DNA of 64,000 bases from Amycolatopsis iheyensis (lineage in GTDB: Bacteria > Actinomycetota > Actinomycetes > Mycobacteriales > Pseudonocardiaceae): assembly GCF_024703995.1 (NCBI RefSeq), contig NZ_JAMXQV010000043.1:1-64000 (forward strand), read 5' to 3'. The position numbers and the translations under genes were made by a program. This document shows positions 37,106 to 45,139 of the stretch, one piece after another (position 1 is the stretch's first letter; every line of letters starts with the position of its first letter). The notes below the pieces were generated by a model that did no database searches, had not been told where the DNA came from, and was given only the letters and a program-made list of their open reading frames with translations.

Positions 37106-37531
37106 TCAGTATGGCACAGCCGGGCCGAGCCGGTCCCGGGCCGAGCGGACCCGTGCGTGGACGAAGAAGCTGACGGTGAGCCAGAACAAGGGGAAGGCCG
37201 GCCAGAAGAACCCGGCGCCCAGCACGGCCCACCGCACGATCAGCAGCACGGCGACCGCGACGACGACGGCGGCGTGCACGCGCAGCGCGGGGTGCCGCCG
37301 CAGCATCGCGGCGGTGAGCGGAAAGCCGGGCCGCGGCGGCGCGGGCCGCGGCAGGTCGGCGGTGAGCGCGGTGAGCTCGTCGGTGAACCGCGCGGCGTAG
37401 ACGTGGGTGAGGCGCTCTTCGACCTCGTCGAGGGTGAGCCGGCCTTCGGAGCCGGCGGTCTGGACGGCGGTGGCGACGCGTTCACGATCGGCGTCGGCGG
37501 CCCGGATCCGGGCGGGATGGCTGTCTTCCAT
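37106..37531 (-). CDS. DUF1707 (SHOCT-like) membrane protein
   Basis: The 141-residue product has an N-terminal DUF1707 domain (about 6-60: IRAADADRERVATAVQTA and EGRLTLDEVEERL), then a basic Pro-rich stretch and two membrane helices (about 87-107 and 112-130). The family is widespread in actinobacteria; the domain is thought to mediate oligomerisation or membrane association. Function is unknown. ATG 37531 is chosen for domain integrity. It is divergent from pcrA. Confidence 0.85.
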   Translation of the reverse strand: MEDSHPARIRAADADRERVATAVQTAGSEGRLTLDEVEERLTHVYAARFTDELTALTADLPRPAPPRPGFPLTAAMLRRHPALRVHAAVVVAVAVLLIVRWAVLGAGFFWPAFPLFWLTVSFFVHARVRSARDRLGPAVPY

Positions 37532-37713
37532 GTAGACCGATGCTCCGCTCGCCGGGCAGGCGGCGCGTCGGACACCAGGCGACACCTCCCACTACGCCTG
37601 GCGCGGTAGCGGCGTTCGCCGGAGCCGTCGAGCCCGCCCGAGCGCTCGCAAAACCGGCCGGGTCGGCACGCTTTCGCCGGAGCCCGGCCCGCCCGGGGTA
37701 GCGTGGACAGACG

Positions 37714-40128
37714 ATGGACACCCTCTTCGATCTCCCCGCCGAGACCCCCGCGCGCAAGCCCGCTTCCGGCGGGCAGGCCGATCTGCTCGACGACCTGAAC
37801 CCGGCCCAGCGCGAAGCCGTCACCCACGCCGGTGGCCCGCTGCTGGTGGTCGCGGGCGCCGGATCGGGCAAGACCCGGGTGCTGACCCGCCGGATCGCCT
37901 ACCTGCTCGGGCAACGCCGCGTGCACCCCGGCGAAATCATGGCGATCACCTTCACCAACAAGGCCGCCGCCGAGATGCGCGAGCGCGTCGCCGCGCTCGT
38001 CGGGCGCCGCGCGAACGCCATGTGGGTGTCGACGTTCCACTCGATGTGCGTGCGGATCCTGCGTCGTGAAGCCAAGACGCTGGACATGTCGTCGAGCTTC
38101 TCCATCTACGACTCCGACGACACCAAGCGGCTCATCACGCTGGTGGCGCGCGACCTCGACATCGACCCGAAGAAGTACGCGGCGCGCACGCTCGCGATCC
38201 ACATCTCGAACCTGAAGAACGAGCTCGTCGACCCCGAAGAGGCGTCGGCGAACGCAGCCAACGACCTCGAGCGCCGCGTCGCCGAGGTCTACGTCGAGTA
38301 CCAGCGGCGGCTCAACCAGGCCAACGCCTTCGACTTCGACGACCTCATCATGCGCACGGTCTCGCTGCTGCAGGCGTTCCCCGCCGTCGCCGAGTACTAC
38401 CGGCGGCGCTTCCGGCACGTGCTGGTCGACGAGTACCAGGACACGAACCACGCGCAGTACACCCTGGTCCGCGAGCTGGCCGGGACCGCGCCGAACGAGG
38501 CCGGCGTCGACCCGGCCGAGCTGGTCGTCGTCGGTGACGCCGACCAGTCGATCTACGCCTTCCGCGGCGCGACGATCCGCAACATCGAGGAGTTCGAGCG
38601 GGACTTCCCGAACGCGCACACCATCCTGCTGGAGCAGAACTACCGCTCCACGCAGACGATCCTGTCCGCGGCGAACGCCGTCATCGAGCGCAACCCGAAC
38701 CGCCGCGCGAAGCGGCTGTGGACGGATTCGGGCGAGGGCGAGAAGATCGTCGGCTACGTCTCGGACAACGACCACGACGAAGCCGCGTTCGTCGCGAACG
38801 AGATCGACGCGCTGGCGGAGAAGGGCGAAGCCGACTACTCCGACGTCGCCGTCTTCTACCGCACCAACAACCAGTCCCGCGTCTTCGAAGAGATCTTCAT
38901 CCGGCTCGGCCTGCCGTACAAGGTCGTCGGCGGCGTGCGGTTCTACGAGCGGCGCGAAGTCCGCGACATGATCGCGTACCTGCGCGTGCTGGCGAACCCC
39001 GACGACACGGTCAGCCTGCGGCGCGTGCTGAACGTGCCCAAGCGCGGCATCGGCGACCGCGCGGAAGCCGTCGTCGCGACGCACGCCGAGCGCGAGCGGA
39101 TCTCTTTCGCCGCAGCACTTCGCGACGCCACCGAAGACAAGGTGCCGCTGCTGAACCCGCGCTCGGTCAAGGCCATCAAGGGGTTCGTCGCGTTGCTCGA
39201 CGAGCTGGGTGTGCTGATCTCCGAAGGCGCGGAGGTGCACGACGTCCTGGAAGCGGTGCTGGAGAAGACCGGCTACCGCATCGAGCTCGAAGAGTCCGAA
39301 GACCCGCAGGACCACACGCGCGTCGAGAACCTGGACGAGCTCATCACCGTGGCCCGCGAGTTCACCGAGATCACCGCGGAGATCGTCGCCGACGAGAACG
39401 CCGAGCTGGTCGTGGACGAAGGCGTCCCGGCGCCCGGTTCGCTGCCGGCGTTCCTCGAGCGCGTGTCGCTGGTGGCGGACGCCGACTCGGTGCCGTCACC
39501 CGACGGCGGCGAAGAAGGCGACGGCGGCGCGGGCGTGGTCACCCTGATGACCGTGCACACCGCGAAGGGCCTGGAGTACCCGGTGGTGTTCTGCACCGGC
39601 TGGGAAGACGGCGTCTTCCCGCACATGCGCGCGCTGGGCGACCCGACCGAGCTGGCCGAAGAACGGCGGCTGGCGTACGTCGCGATCACGCGGGCGCGCA
39701 AGCGCTTGTACGTCTCGCGCGCGATCACGCGCTCGGCGTGGGGCCAGCCGTCGATGAACCCGGCTTCGCGGTTCCTCGACGAGCTGCCGCCGGACCTCGT
39801 CGACTGGCGGCGGCTGGAACCCTCCAGCGGCGGCTTCGGCTCCTTCGGCTCCGGTTCGCGCGGCACGCCCCGCGCGGCGACGACGTGGGGCGGCCGCCGG
39901 TCGTCCTCGCCGTCTTCCTCGGGCACGCCGTCGTTCGGCAAGGGCTGGAAGGACACGGTGGCGCTGAAGCTGGACGTCGGCGACCGCGTCAGCCACGACA
40001 AGTACGGCCTGGGCACGGTGATCTCGTGCGACGGCGTCGGCCCGCGCGCGACGGCGACGATCGACTTCGGCGCGGCGGGCAAGGTCCGCCTGATGCTGAT
40101 CGGCAGCGTGCCGATGGTGAAGCTCTAG
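37714..40128 (+). CDS. pcrA: ATP-dependent DNA helicase PcrA/UvrD1
   Basis: This 804-residue superfamily 1A 3'-5' helicase unwinds DNA in excision repair and replication restart. Visible motifs are Q motif LNPAQREAV, Walker A GAGSGKT (48-54), motif Ia TFTNKAA, Walker B VDEYQDTN, motif III GDADQSIYAFRGA, motif IV EQNYRST, motif V VTLMTVHTAKGLE and motif VI AYVAITRA. The C-terminal Tudor-like domain (LDVGDRVSHDKYGLGTV) binds RNA polymerase and Ku in relatives. The position after chorismate mutase and before the M23 gene matches M. tuberculosis Rv0948c-Rv0950c. Confidence 0.97.
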   Translation: MDTLFDLPAETPARKPASGGQADLLDDLNPAQREAVTHAGGPLLVVAGAGSGKTRVLTRRIAYLLGQRRVHPGEIMAITFTNKAAAEMRERVAALVGRRANAMWVSTFHSMCVRILRREAKTLDMSSSFSIYDSDDTKRLITLVARDLDIDPKKYAARTLAIHISNLKNELVDPEEASANAANDLERRVAEVYVEYQRRLNQANAFDFDDLIMRTVSLLQAFPAVAEYYRRRFRHVLVDEYQDTNHAQYTLVRELAGTAPNEAGVDPAELVVVGDADQSIYAFRGATIRNIEEFERDFPNAHTILLEQNYRSTQTILSAANAVIERNPNRRAKRLWTDSGEGEKIVGYVSDNDHDEAAFVANEIDALAEKGEADYSDVAVFYRTNNQSRVFEEIFIRLGLPYKVVGGVRFYERREVRDMIAYLRVLANPDDTVSLRRVLNVPKRGIGDRAEAVVATHAERERISFAAALRDATEDKVPLLNPRSVKAIKGFVALLDELGVLISEGAEVHDVLEAVLEKTGYRIELEESEDPQDHTRVENLDELITVAREFTEITAEIVADENAELVVDEGVPAPGSLPAFLERVSLVADADSVPSPDGGEEGDGGAGVVTLMTVHTAKGLEYPVVFCTGWEDGVFPHMRALGDPTELAEERRLAYVAITRARKRLYVSRAITRSAWGQPSMNPASRFLDELPPDLVDWRRLEPSSGGFGSFGSGSRGTPRAATTWGGRRSSSPSSSGTPSFGKGWKDTVALKLDVGDRVSHDKYGLGTVISCDGVGPRATATIDFGAAGKVRLMLIGSVPMVKL

Positions 40129-40155
40129 CAGTAGCGCGTTACCCGGACGAGTGAA

Positions 40156-40186
40156 TCCGGCGGCGATCCCCGCGATCGCCGCCGGA
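40156..40186 (+). terminator. Terminator hairpin after pcrA
   Basis: TCCGGCGGCGAT (40156-40167) pairs perfectly with ATCGCCGCCGGA (40175-40186). There is a 7-nt loop and no T tract. Confidence 0.65.
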
Positions 40187-40255
40187 ATCGTCGTACCCAC
40201 CCGGTAGAACTGACCCTGCGATCGAACACAAGTTCGACGGAAGGGGTAGTGTGGT

Positions 40256-40615
40256 GTGGACGCGGTCCTGTTTCACCTGTTGGCCGAAGGGGTACAAAAA
40301 TATTTGCGAGGAGTCCTGGAGACGACGGTTCCGGATCGGGGTTCGGTGCCTTCGGGGGCTTCAGGAAGTGCTTCGCACGCGGGAGCGGAGGCGTGCCGGC
40401 TGGCCGCCGCCTGGCGAGCGCTGCTCAGGCAGCACGAGCTCGGTGCGGACGGGCGTTGTATTGCCTGCTGGCGCTGTGCCCTCTGCGGTCGGGGACGCCG
40501 TTGGGCTACGCGTCGTGCCGCGCGTGTCCGCTCCGCGGGGGGCGCCGGGCTCTGCACCGTGTGGCAGGTCGCGGTGGCGTACTTCGTCCGCCGGCTGCCG
40601 GGCGATCGCCGGTGA
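40256..40615 (+). CDS. Small His/Cys-rich hypothetical protein
   Basis: The 119-residue protein is preceded by GGAAGGGG. It contains HELGADGRCIACWRCALC followed by a basic stretch and LCTVWQVAVAYF. The arrangement H-x6-G-x-C-x2-C ... C-T-V-W recurs in short actinomycete proteins of unknown function and suggests a zinc site. No function can be given. Codon bias after residue 40 is consistent with coding, but alternative frames are also open here, so confidence is limited. Confidence 0.5.
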   Translation: MDAVLFHLLAEGVQKYLRGVLETTVPDRGSVPSGASGSASHAGAEACRLAAAWRALLRQHELGADGRCIACWRCALCGRGRRWATRRAARVRSAGGAGLCTVWQVAVAYFVRRLPGDRR

Positions 40616-40743
40616 CCTTGTCCGGGCTCACCTTTTCCGGGCTCTCAGCGGCCTTTTGGCGGCCTGGAGGAGGCGGAGTGAGGTCTCGGGTACCTGCGGG
40701 GTGTCGGCGCGGCCTCAGAGGTTCTCGCGCCTGACTGTCGCTG

Positions 40744-40833
40744 GTGGTCCAGACGACTCAGGTGGTTCGGACGACTCAGGTGTTTCAGTCGACTCAGGTG
40801 GTTCAGTCGACTCAGGTGGTTCAGTCGACTCGG
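40744..40833. repeat. 18-bp tandem repeat, five copies
   Basis: Five contiguous units of type GTGGTTCAGTCGACTCAG occupy 40744-40833 and become more uniform toward the right. They lie between the small His/Cys protein gene and, 5 bp away, the stop codon of the convergent M23 peptidase gene. Each later unit contains the palindrome GTCGAC. Confidence 0.9.
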
Positions 40834-40838
40834 TCGAG

Positions 40839-41666
40839 TCAGACCACGATGCCGCGCGCGGCCAGCCAGGGCCGGGGGTCGATCTTCTTGGTGCCGTTCT
40901 GCCAGACCTCGAAGTGCAGGTGCGGGCCGGTGCTCTGCCCGCGGTTGCCGATCTCGGCGATCTGCTGGCCGCACTTGACCTTCTGGCCCTCCTTGACGGA
41001 GAAGCTGTTCATGTGGCCGTAGACCTGGATCGTGCCGTCGTCGAGCTGGACGCGCACCCAGAGGCCGAAGCCGCTGGCCGGGCCGGCGTCGATCACGGTG
41101 CCGTCGGAGGCGGCGTAGATCGGGGTGCCGATCGAGTTGGCGATGTCGATGCCGAGGTGGCTCGTGCCCCACCGGGCGCCGAAGCCCGAGGTGAAGGTGC
41201 CGTGCGCGGGCAGGCAGGTCTTGGGGCGAGCGGCTTCCTCGGCGGCCTTCTTGGCGGCGTCGGCTTCACGCTTCTCGCGGGCCGAGGTGATCGAAGCGCT
41301 GTCGGAAAGTTTGGCGGCCTCGGCGGAGGCGTCGACGGCGTGTCCGGCGGGCAGGAGCTCGGGGGCACCCCCGGAGCCCGCACCTCCCGCGGTCAGCGCA
41401 GCGCTGGCGTCCTGGCTGTTGGCCAGCGGCGTGACTCCGGCGTCGGAGTCGGTGACTGTCTTGAGCGTCTGTCCCGCGGCAGCGGCAGCGAAGGCACCGG
41501 CCGCGACAGCGGCAACCACGACACGGCCGCGAAGGGCCGAAGAGGGCGGGGCGATGCGGTGCGCACCCCGGACACGGACGACCGCACCTTCGAGTGCGTC
41601 CTTCAGTGCCGGGGAAGGAGCTTGGCCGCCGGGGGAGCGGTGTGAAGCCAAGACAGGGCCTTCCAT
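40839..41666 (-). CDS. M23-family (LytM) peptidase, envelope-anchored
   Basis: The 275-residue protein has an N-terminal cytoplasmic basic region, one hydrophobic segment (about 47-65), an extracytoplasmic Ala/Lys coiled-coil (about 110-145) and a C-terminal LytM domain (about 150-270). The zinc residues are present: H in SHLGIDIA with its Asp, and HLHFEV near the end. It should cleave peptidoglycan cross-links or activate amidases. It matches Rv0950c by position between pcrA and sucC. ATG 41666 is the best start, although the ribosome-binding site is weak. Confidence 0.88.
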   Translation of the reverse strand: MEGPVLASHRSPGGQAPSPALKDALEGAVVRVRGAHRIAPPSSALRGRVVVAAVAAGAFAAAAAGQTLKTVTDSDAGVTPLANSQDASAALTAGGAGSGGAPELLPAGHAVDASAEAAKLSDSASITSAREKREADAAKKAAEEAARPKTCLPAHGTFTSGFGARWGTSHLGIDIANSIGTPIYAASDGTVIDAGPASGFGLWVRVQLDDGTIQVYGHMNSFSVKEGQKVKCGQQIAEIGNRGQSTGPHLHFEVWQNGTKKIDPRPWLAARGIVV

Positions 41667-42238
41667 CGTCGGGGAGCCGGGCCTGAGGACTGCGGGCGGG
41701 GGAACCCGGTGAGCCAACCTCGGGGGTGGTTCGCTCGTCGTCCTACTTCGTGACCTGACTGTAATGGGGACCGGGGGACAGTAACGAAGGGGCACCGCTG
41801 TAGGCAAGATCTGCCCCGGCCGTCGGCCGATCGGGTGGCCGGGATTTCGCGCCCACCTGTGCTAATTACCCAAAGTTAGAGGGGGTTTACTGCGTTTGGT
41901 GTGACTTGGCTTACAGGGGTTTCGGGCAGTAAAGGACCCACTTACGGCCGCGCGGCCGTAAGTGGCCGGAATAACGGTTTGCCAGGGGATGTTTAGGCAC
42001 TTTCGATGCCTCGCGCCGGCTCGGCGGCCCCAGTCGGACCGCGAGGGCGAGCTTCCACGCTGGGCTGTGGCCGACCGTTCGTCGACGCCTACGAGCCGTT
42101 CACCGACTCAGGCCGAAGATCGCCCCGAATCCGCCGGATTTGCCCGTTTCCCGGGCGGCGCCAGGTCGGTCGACCACTCGGCGACTCGCGCCCCGCTGGG
42201 GCGTTCGTGATCGCCCGAGCTTGCTAGCGTCGCGGGCG
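41667..42238. other. Long divergent intergenic region with a perfect 28-bp palindrome
   Basis: These 572 bases separate divergent genes and hold no convincing gene. A perfect 28-bp palindrome spans 41938-41965 (half-site CCACTTACGGCCGC). A second inverted repeat, TTTACTGC (41886-41893) and GCAGTAAA (41926-41933), lies just before it with a 32-nt spacer. The stretch 41860-41935 is notably AT-richer than its surroundings, consistent with promoters. I looked for a c-di-AMP riboswitch upstream of the peptidase and did not find its conserved blocks. Confidence 0.6.
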
Positions 42239-44716
42239 ATGCCCCCACGCTCAGAGCCCCCGCCCGGGAGCACCCCCGGCTCCCAGGGCCCCCCGCAAGA
42301 CCCCGCGGCCACCCGCCCCACCGGTAAGCGGAAGCCTTCCCGCGCCCAGCCACCTCCAAACCCCGCGGCGGAGCAATCACCCACCAGCACCGCCCCTGAG
42401 CGGGACGAGCCCGCTGAGGTTCGTAGCGAGGCCGGCCGCGGTCCGAGCGGCTCCACGCGCCCGACCGCAGAGCCCGCCGCGCCGGCCGACGCGCCCGCCG
42501 GGCTCGAGCCAGGTCCGGGCGCTGCCCAGCCTGCCGAAGCTCGTCGTGAGTCCGAGCCAAGCCAAGGAACGTCCCCGCGGCCCGCGGCCCAGCCCGCGAC
42601 CGGCGGCCCCGGCCGCGGTCCGAGCGGCTCCAAGCGCCCGACCGCAGAGCCCGCCGCACCCGCCGGGCTCGAGCCAGGCGCGAGCGCTGCCCAGCGAGCG
42701 GCATCCGGCGAGGCCGGCCGCAGTCCGAGTGGCTCTGCCGGCTCCGCTGCCCAGCCTGCGGCATCCGGCGAGGTCGAGCGCGGTTCGAGCGACGCAGCCC
42801 AGCCCGCGGCATCCGGCGAGGTCGAGCGCGGTTCGAGCGGCGCAGCCCAGCCCGCAGCATCCGGCAGGCCCAGCCGCGGCCCAAGCGACTCCGCCCGTGC
42901 CACCGCCCAGCCCGCGGCAACCAGTGCCCGAAACCCGAGCCGCTCGGCCACCCCGACCGAACCCCCGCTCCCACCCTGGACCGACGAAACCGACCCAACC
43001 CCCCTCAAAGCCGCCCTGATCCTGGCCACCCTGGGCGCCCTATCCCTCACAGCCGCGGCCTTCATCCCCGTCTCACCGGAAGCGGCCCCGGGCTTCACCA
43101 GCTGGCCCTGGCTGACCGTCCTCGCCTTGGCGCCGGTAATCGCCGCCATCGGGACCGCCGCCCGCCGGCCCGGGCTGGCCGCCGGCCTCCTCCTCGGCCT
43201 CGCCGCCCTCGCGCCCGGCCGGCTGGTCCTCGACCTCCAGTTCGCCGTCAACGGCCCCCTAGCCATCCGCCCCGAGCTCTACCTGGCCGACCACTTCGTC
43301 GGCGGCTCGGCCGTCGGCGCGGGGTTCTGGCTGCTCGTCGCCGGGCAGGTCCTCACCGGGGCCGCCGGTGTTGCCGCCTGGCGGGCGAGCCGCAGTCACG
43401 ACGAGCCCGAACGTCGCCGGTGGCGGTTGCTCGTTCCGCTGCTCGCCGTCACCGCCTCCGTCGGGCTGCTCACCGCTCCCGTCCACTCCGGCAACGGCTT
43501 CCTGCTCGCCCGCGCCGCCTTCGAAGGGCCGTGGCCCGCGCTTGGCGGCTACCTGCTGCTCGCCGCCGCGTTGCCGCTGACCGCCGTCGTCGCGCTCGCC
43601 GCCCCCTCCGACCACGTTGCGCGCGGGGCGCTCGTCGGGCTGGGCGCCGCCGCCTTCGGGGTCGCCGTGCCGCCCGTTGTCGCCGGGCTGGCTCGGGACG
43701 ACCTGGACGTCGCCTGGGGACCCGTCGTCGTGCTCGTCGCGACCGCCCTCGCCGCCGGCCTCGGCTTCACACGGCTGGCCGAAGCCGCCGAGAAGCCCGA
43801 AGGGGACCTCGCCGGCGGGGCGAAACTGCCCGGGCTCTTCTGGTGGCGGCTCACCACCGGACTGCTCGGCCTGGCCACCGCGCTCGCCGCCGTGATCGGC
43901 ACCTTCGCGCCGCAGGTCGCGGTCACCGCCCTCAACCCGGGCGCCGACGCGCCGGTCAGCGCCGCCGCCGAAAGCCCCGCGCGGTGGTTCCTGCTCACCG
44001 CCGCGCTCGTCGTGGCCGTCCTCGCGCTCGGCACCCTCGTCCCGAAGACGGCCGCCGTCGCGCGGCCCGTGCTCGGGCTCGCCTGGGCCGGCATCGTCCT
44101 GGCCGGGACCGCCGTGCTGAACACCGCGCTCACCGCCACCCAGGCCGGCAACCTCGCCGGGTTCGGCGGCGCGAACATCGGTGGCACGTCCGGTGCGGCC
44201 CCCGCCTTCACCTACGACCTCGGCGCCGGCGCCGCGTGGACGTTCGCCGCCCTCGTGCTCGCCGCCCTCGCCGCGCTCGCCGCCGTCGGCACCGGTGTCG
44301 TCGAACGCGAAGACGCCGGTGACGGCGCGCCACCCGGTGGCGGCGTGCTCACCCCGGTCGTCGCCGGCGGGGTGCTGGCGATCGCCGCGTTCGGGCTGCC
44401 CGTCTTCACCGTGCCGGGGTACGTCGCGCCCGGGCTGTGGTCGGACTTCGACACCCCGTCGTGGGGGCTGCTCACCGCCGTCGTCGTGGTGGTCGGCGCC
44501 CTCGTGCTCGCCCTGCGGTCCCGGCCGAAGCCGGCGGCGGCCCTGCTGACCGGCGCCGCCCTGCTGGCCGCCCTCCACGCGGCCGAGCTGCCCCTGGTCG
44601 GCAAGGGCCTCGGCGACGCGAGCCCCGCGACCGGCTTCTGGCTCGCCCTCACCGCCGTGGCCGCGCTGCTCGTCGCGGCCGGCATGTCGGCCGCCGGTGG
44701 ACGTCGTGAGCCGTGA
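42239..44716 (+). CDS. Large polytopic membrane protein with repeat-rich N-terminus
   Basis: The 825-residue protein begins with about 255 residues of Pro/Ala/Ser/Arg low complexity, including a 48-bp repeat. About 14 hydrophobic helices follow (from KAALILATLGALSLTAAAF onward), with short loops. No transporter or enzyme motif is recognised. ATG 42239 is chosen; it lacks a clear ribosome-binding site. The stop lies inside the start region of the next small gene (11-bp overlap from GTG 44706), so the two are probably coupled. Position upstream of sucC is not matched by a known M. tuberculosis gene. Confidence 0.75.
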   Translation: MPPRSEPPPGSTPGSQGPPQDPAATRPTGKRKPSRAQPPPNPAAEQSPTSTAPERDEPAEVRSEAGRGPSGSTRPTAEPAAPADAPAGLEPGPGAAQPAEARRESEPSQGTSPRPAAQPATGGPGRGPSGSKRPTAEPAAPAGLEPGASAAQRAASGEAGRSPSGSAGSAAQPAASGEVERGSSDAAQPAASGEVERGSSGAAQPAASGRPSRGPSDSARATAQPAATSARNPSRSATPTEPPLPPWTDETDPTPLKAALILATLGALSLTAAAFIPVSPEAAPGFTSWPWLTVLALAPVIAAIGTAARRPGLAAGLLLGLAALAPGRLVLDLQFAVNGPLAIRPELYLADHFVGGSAVGAGFWLLVAGQVLTGAAGVAAWRASRSHDEPERRRWRLLVPLLAVTASVGLLTAPVHSGNGFLLARAAFEGPWPALGGYLLLAAALPLTAVVALAAPSDHVARGALVGLGAAAFGVAVPPVVAGLARDDLDVAWGPVVVLVATALAAGLGFTRLAEAAEKPEGDLAGGAKLPGLFWWRLTTGLLGLATALAAVIGTFAPQVAVTALNPGADAPVSAAAESPARWFLLTAALVVAVLALGTLVPKTAAVARPVLGLAWAGIVLAGTAVLNTALTATQAGNLAGFGGANIGGTSGAAPAFTYDLGAGAAWTFAALVLAALAALAAVGTGVVEREDAGDGAPPGGGVLTPVVAGGVLAIAAFGLPVFTVPGYVAPGLWSDFDTPSWGLLTAVVVVVGALVLALRSRPKPAAALLTGAALLAALHAAELPLVGKGLGDASPATGFWLALTAVAALLVAAGMSAAGGRREP
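42746..42870 (+). repeat. 48-bp coding tandem repeat, about 2.5 copies
   Basis: AAQPAASGEVERGSSD is followed directly by AAQPAASGEVERGSSG and a partial AAQPAASG. The units differ at one base or few and keep the frame. A looser GRGPSGSxRPTAEPAAPA repeat occurs earlier in the same N-terminus (about 42437-42665). Confidence 0.85.
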
Positions 44717-45020
44717 CCGCCCGCGGGTGCTCCTGGTGGAGCTCGAAACGCCCGACCCGGCCGCTGTCGCGCTGGCCCGCCTCCTGCGCGACGAAGGCAT
44801 GGAAGTCGTCCACGCCGGACCGGTGGACACCGTCGAGCAGATCGTCCGCACGGCCGAGCAGGAGGACCCCGACGCCGTCGGCGTGCTGGGCGGCGAACCA
44901 CCCGCGGAGCTCGCGCGCGCCCTGGCCGACGTCCCCGTCTTCACGGGCGAAACCGCGGCGGAATGGCTGGCCGGTGGGCGGTCTCACACCTCGGGAACAC
45001 CGTCTGACCGCGTACGGTGA
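44706..45020 (+). CDS. Stand-alone cobalamin-binding-like domain lacking the cobalt-ligand His
   Basis: The 104-residue product resembles the C-terminal B12 domain of methylmalonyl-CoA mutase: RVLLVELETPDPAAVALARLLRDEGMEVV (read in two parts, RVLLVELETPDP and ALARLLRDEGMEVVHAGP), then TVEQIVRTAEQEDPDAVGV. The DxHxxG motif that supplies the axial His is replaced by LETPDP, so B12 binding in the base-off mode is not expected. GTG 44706 has GGTGG upstream and overlaps the membrane protein gene. It may serve as a protein-interaction Rossmann module. The gene ends 119 bp before sucC. Confidence 0.7.
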   Translation: MSRDRPRVLLVELETPDPAAVALARLLRDEGMEVVHAGPVDTVEQIVRTAEQEDPDAVGVLGGEPPAELARALADVPVFTGETAAEWLAGGRSHTSGTPSDRVR

Positions 45021-45139
45021 CCGACTTCACCAGGTGCGGAGTCCCCTGCGTCTGCGCAGGTCGCTAACCTCGACTGGTCCGACAGCGCGGTCCGGTCAAG
45101 CGGACCACCACAGTGGCGTGTCGTCAGGAGACTGGAGTA

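Noticed and set aside
41667..41960. Possible c-di-AMP (ydaO) riboswitch upstream of the M23 peptidase gene
   Set aside because: Such switches often precede wall hydrolases in actinobacteria, but the conserved blocks (GGGGTGAA and the CGAACCCG-AGCTAAC region) are absent.
42006..42227. Short plus-strand frames before the large membrane protein gene
   Set aside because: They overlap each other, lack ribosome-binding sites and resemble nothing known. I treat them as the intergenic leader.
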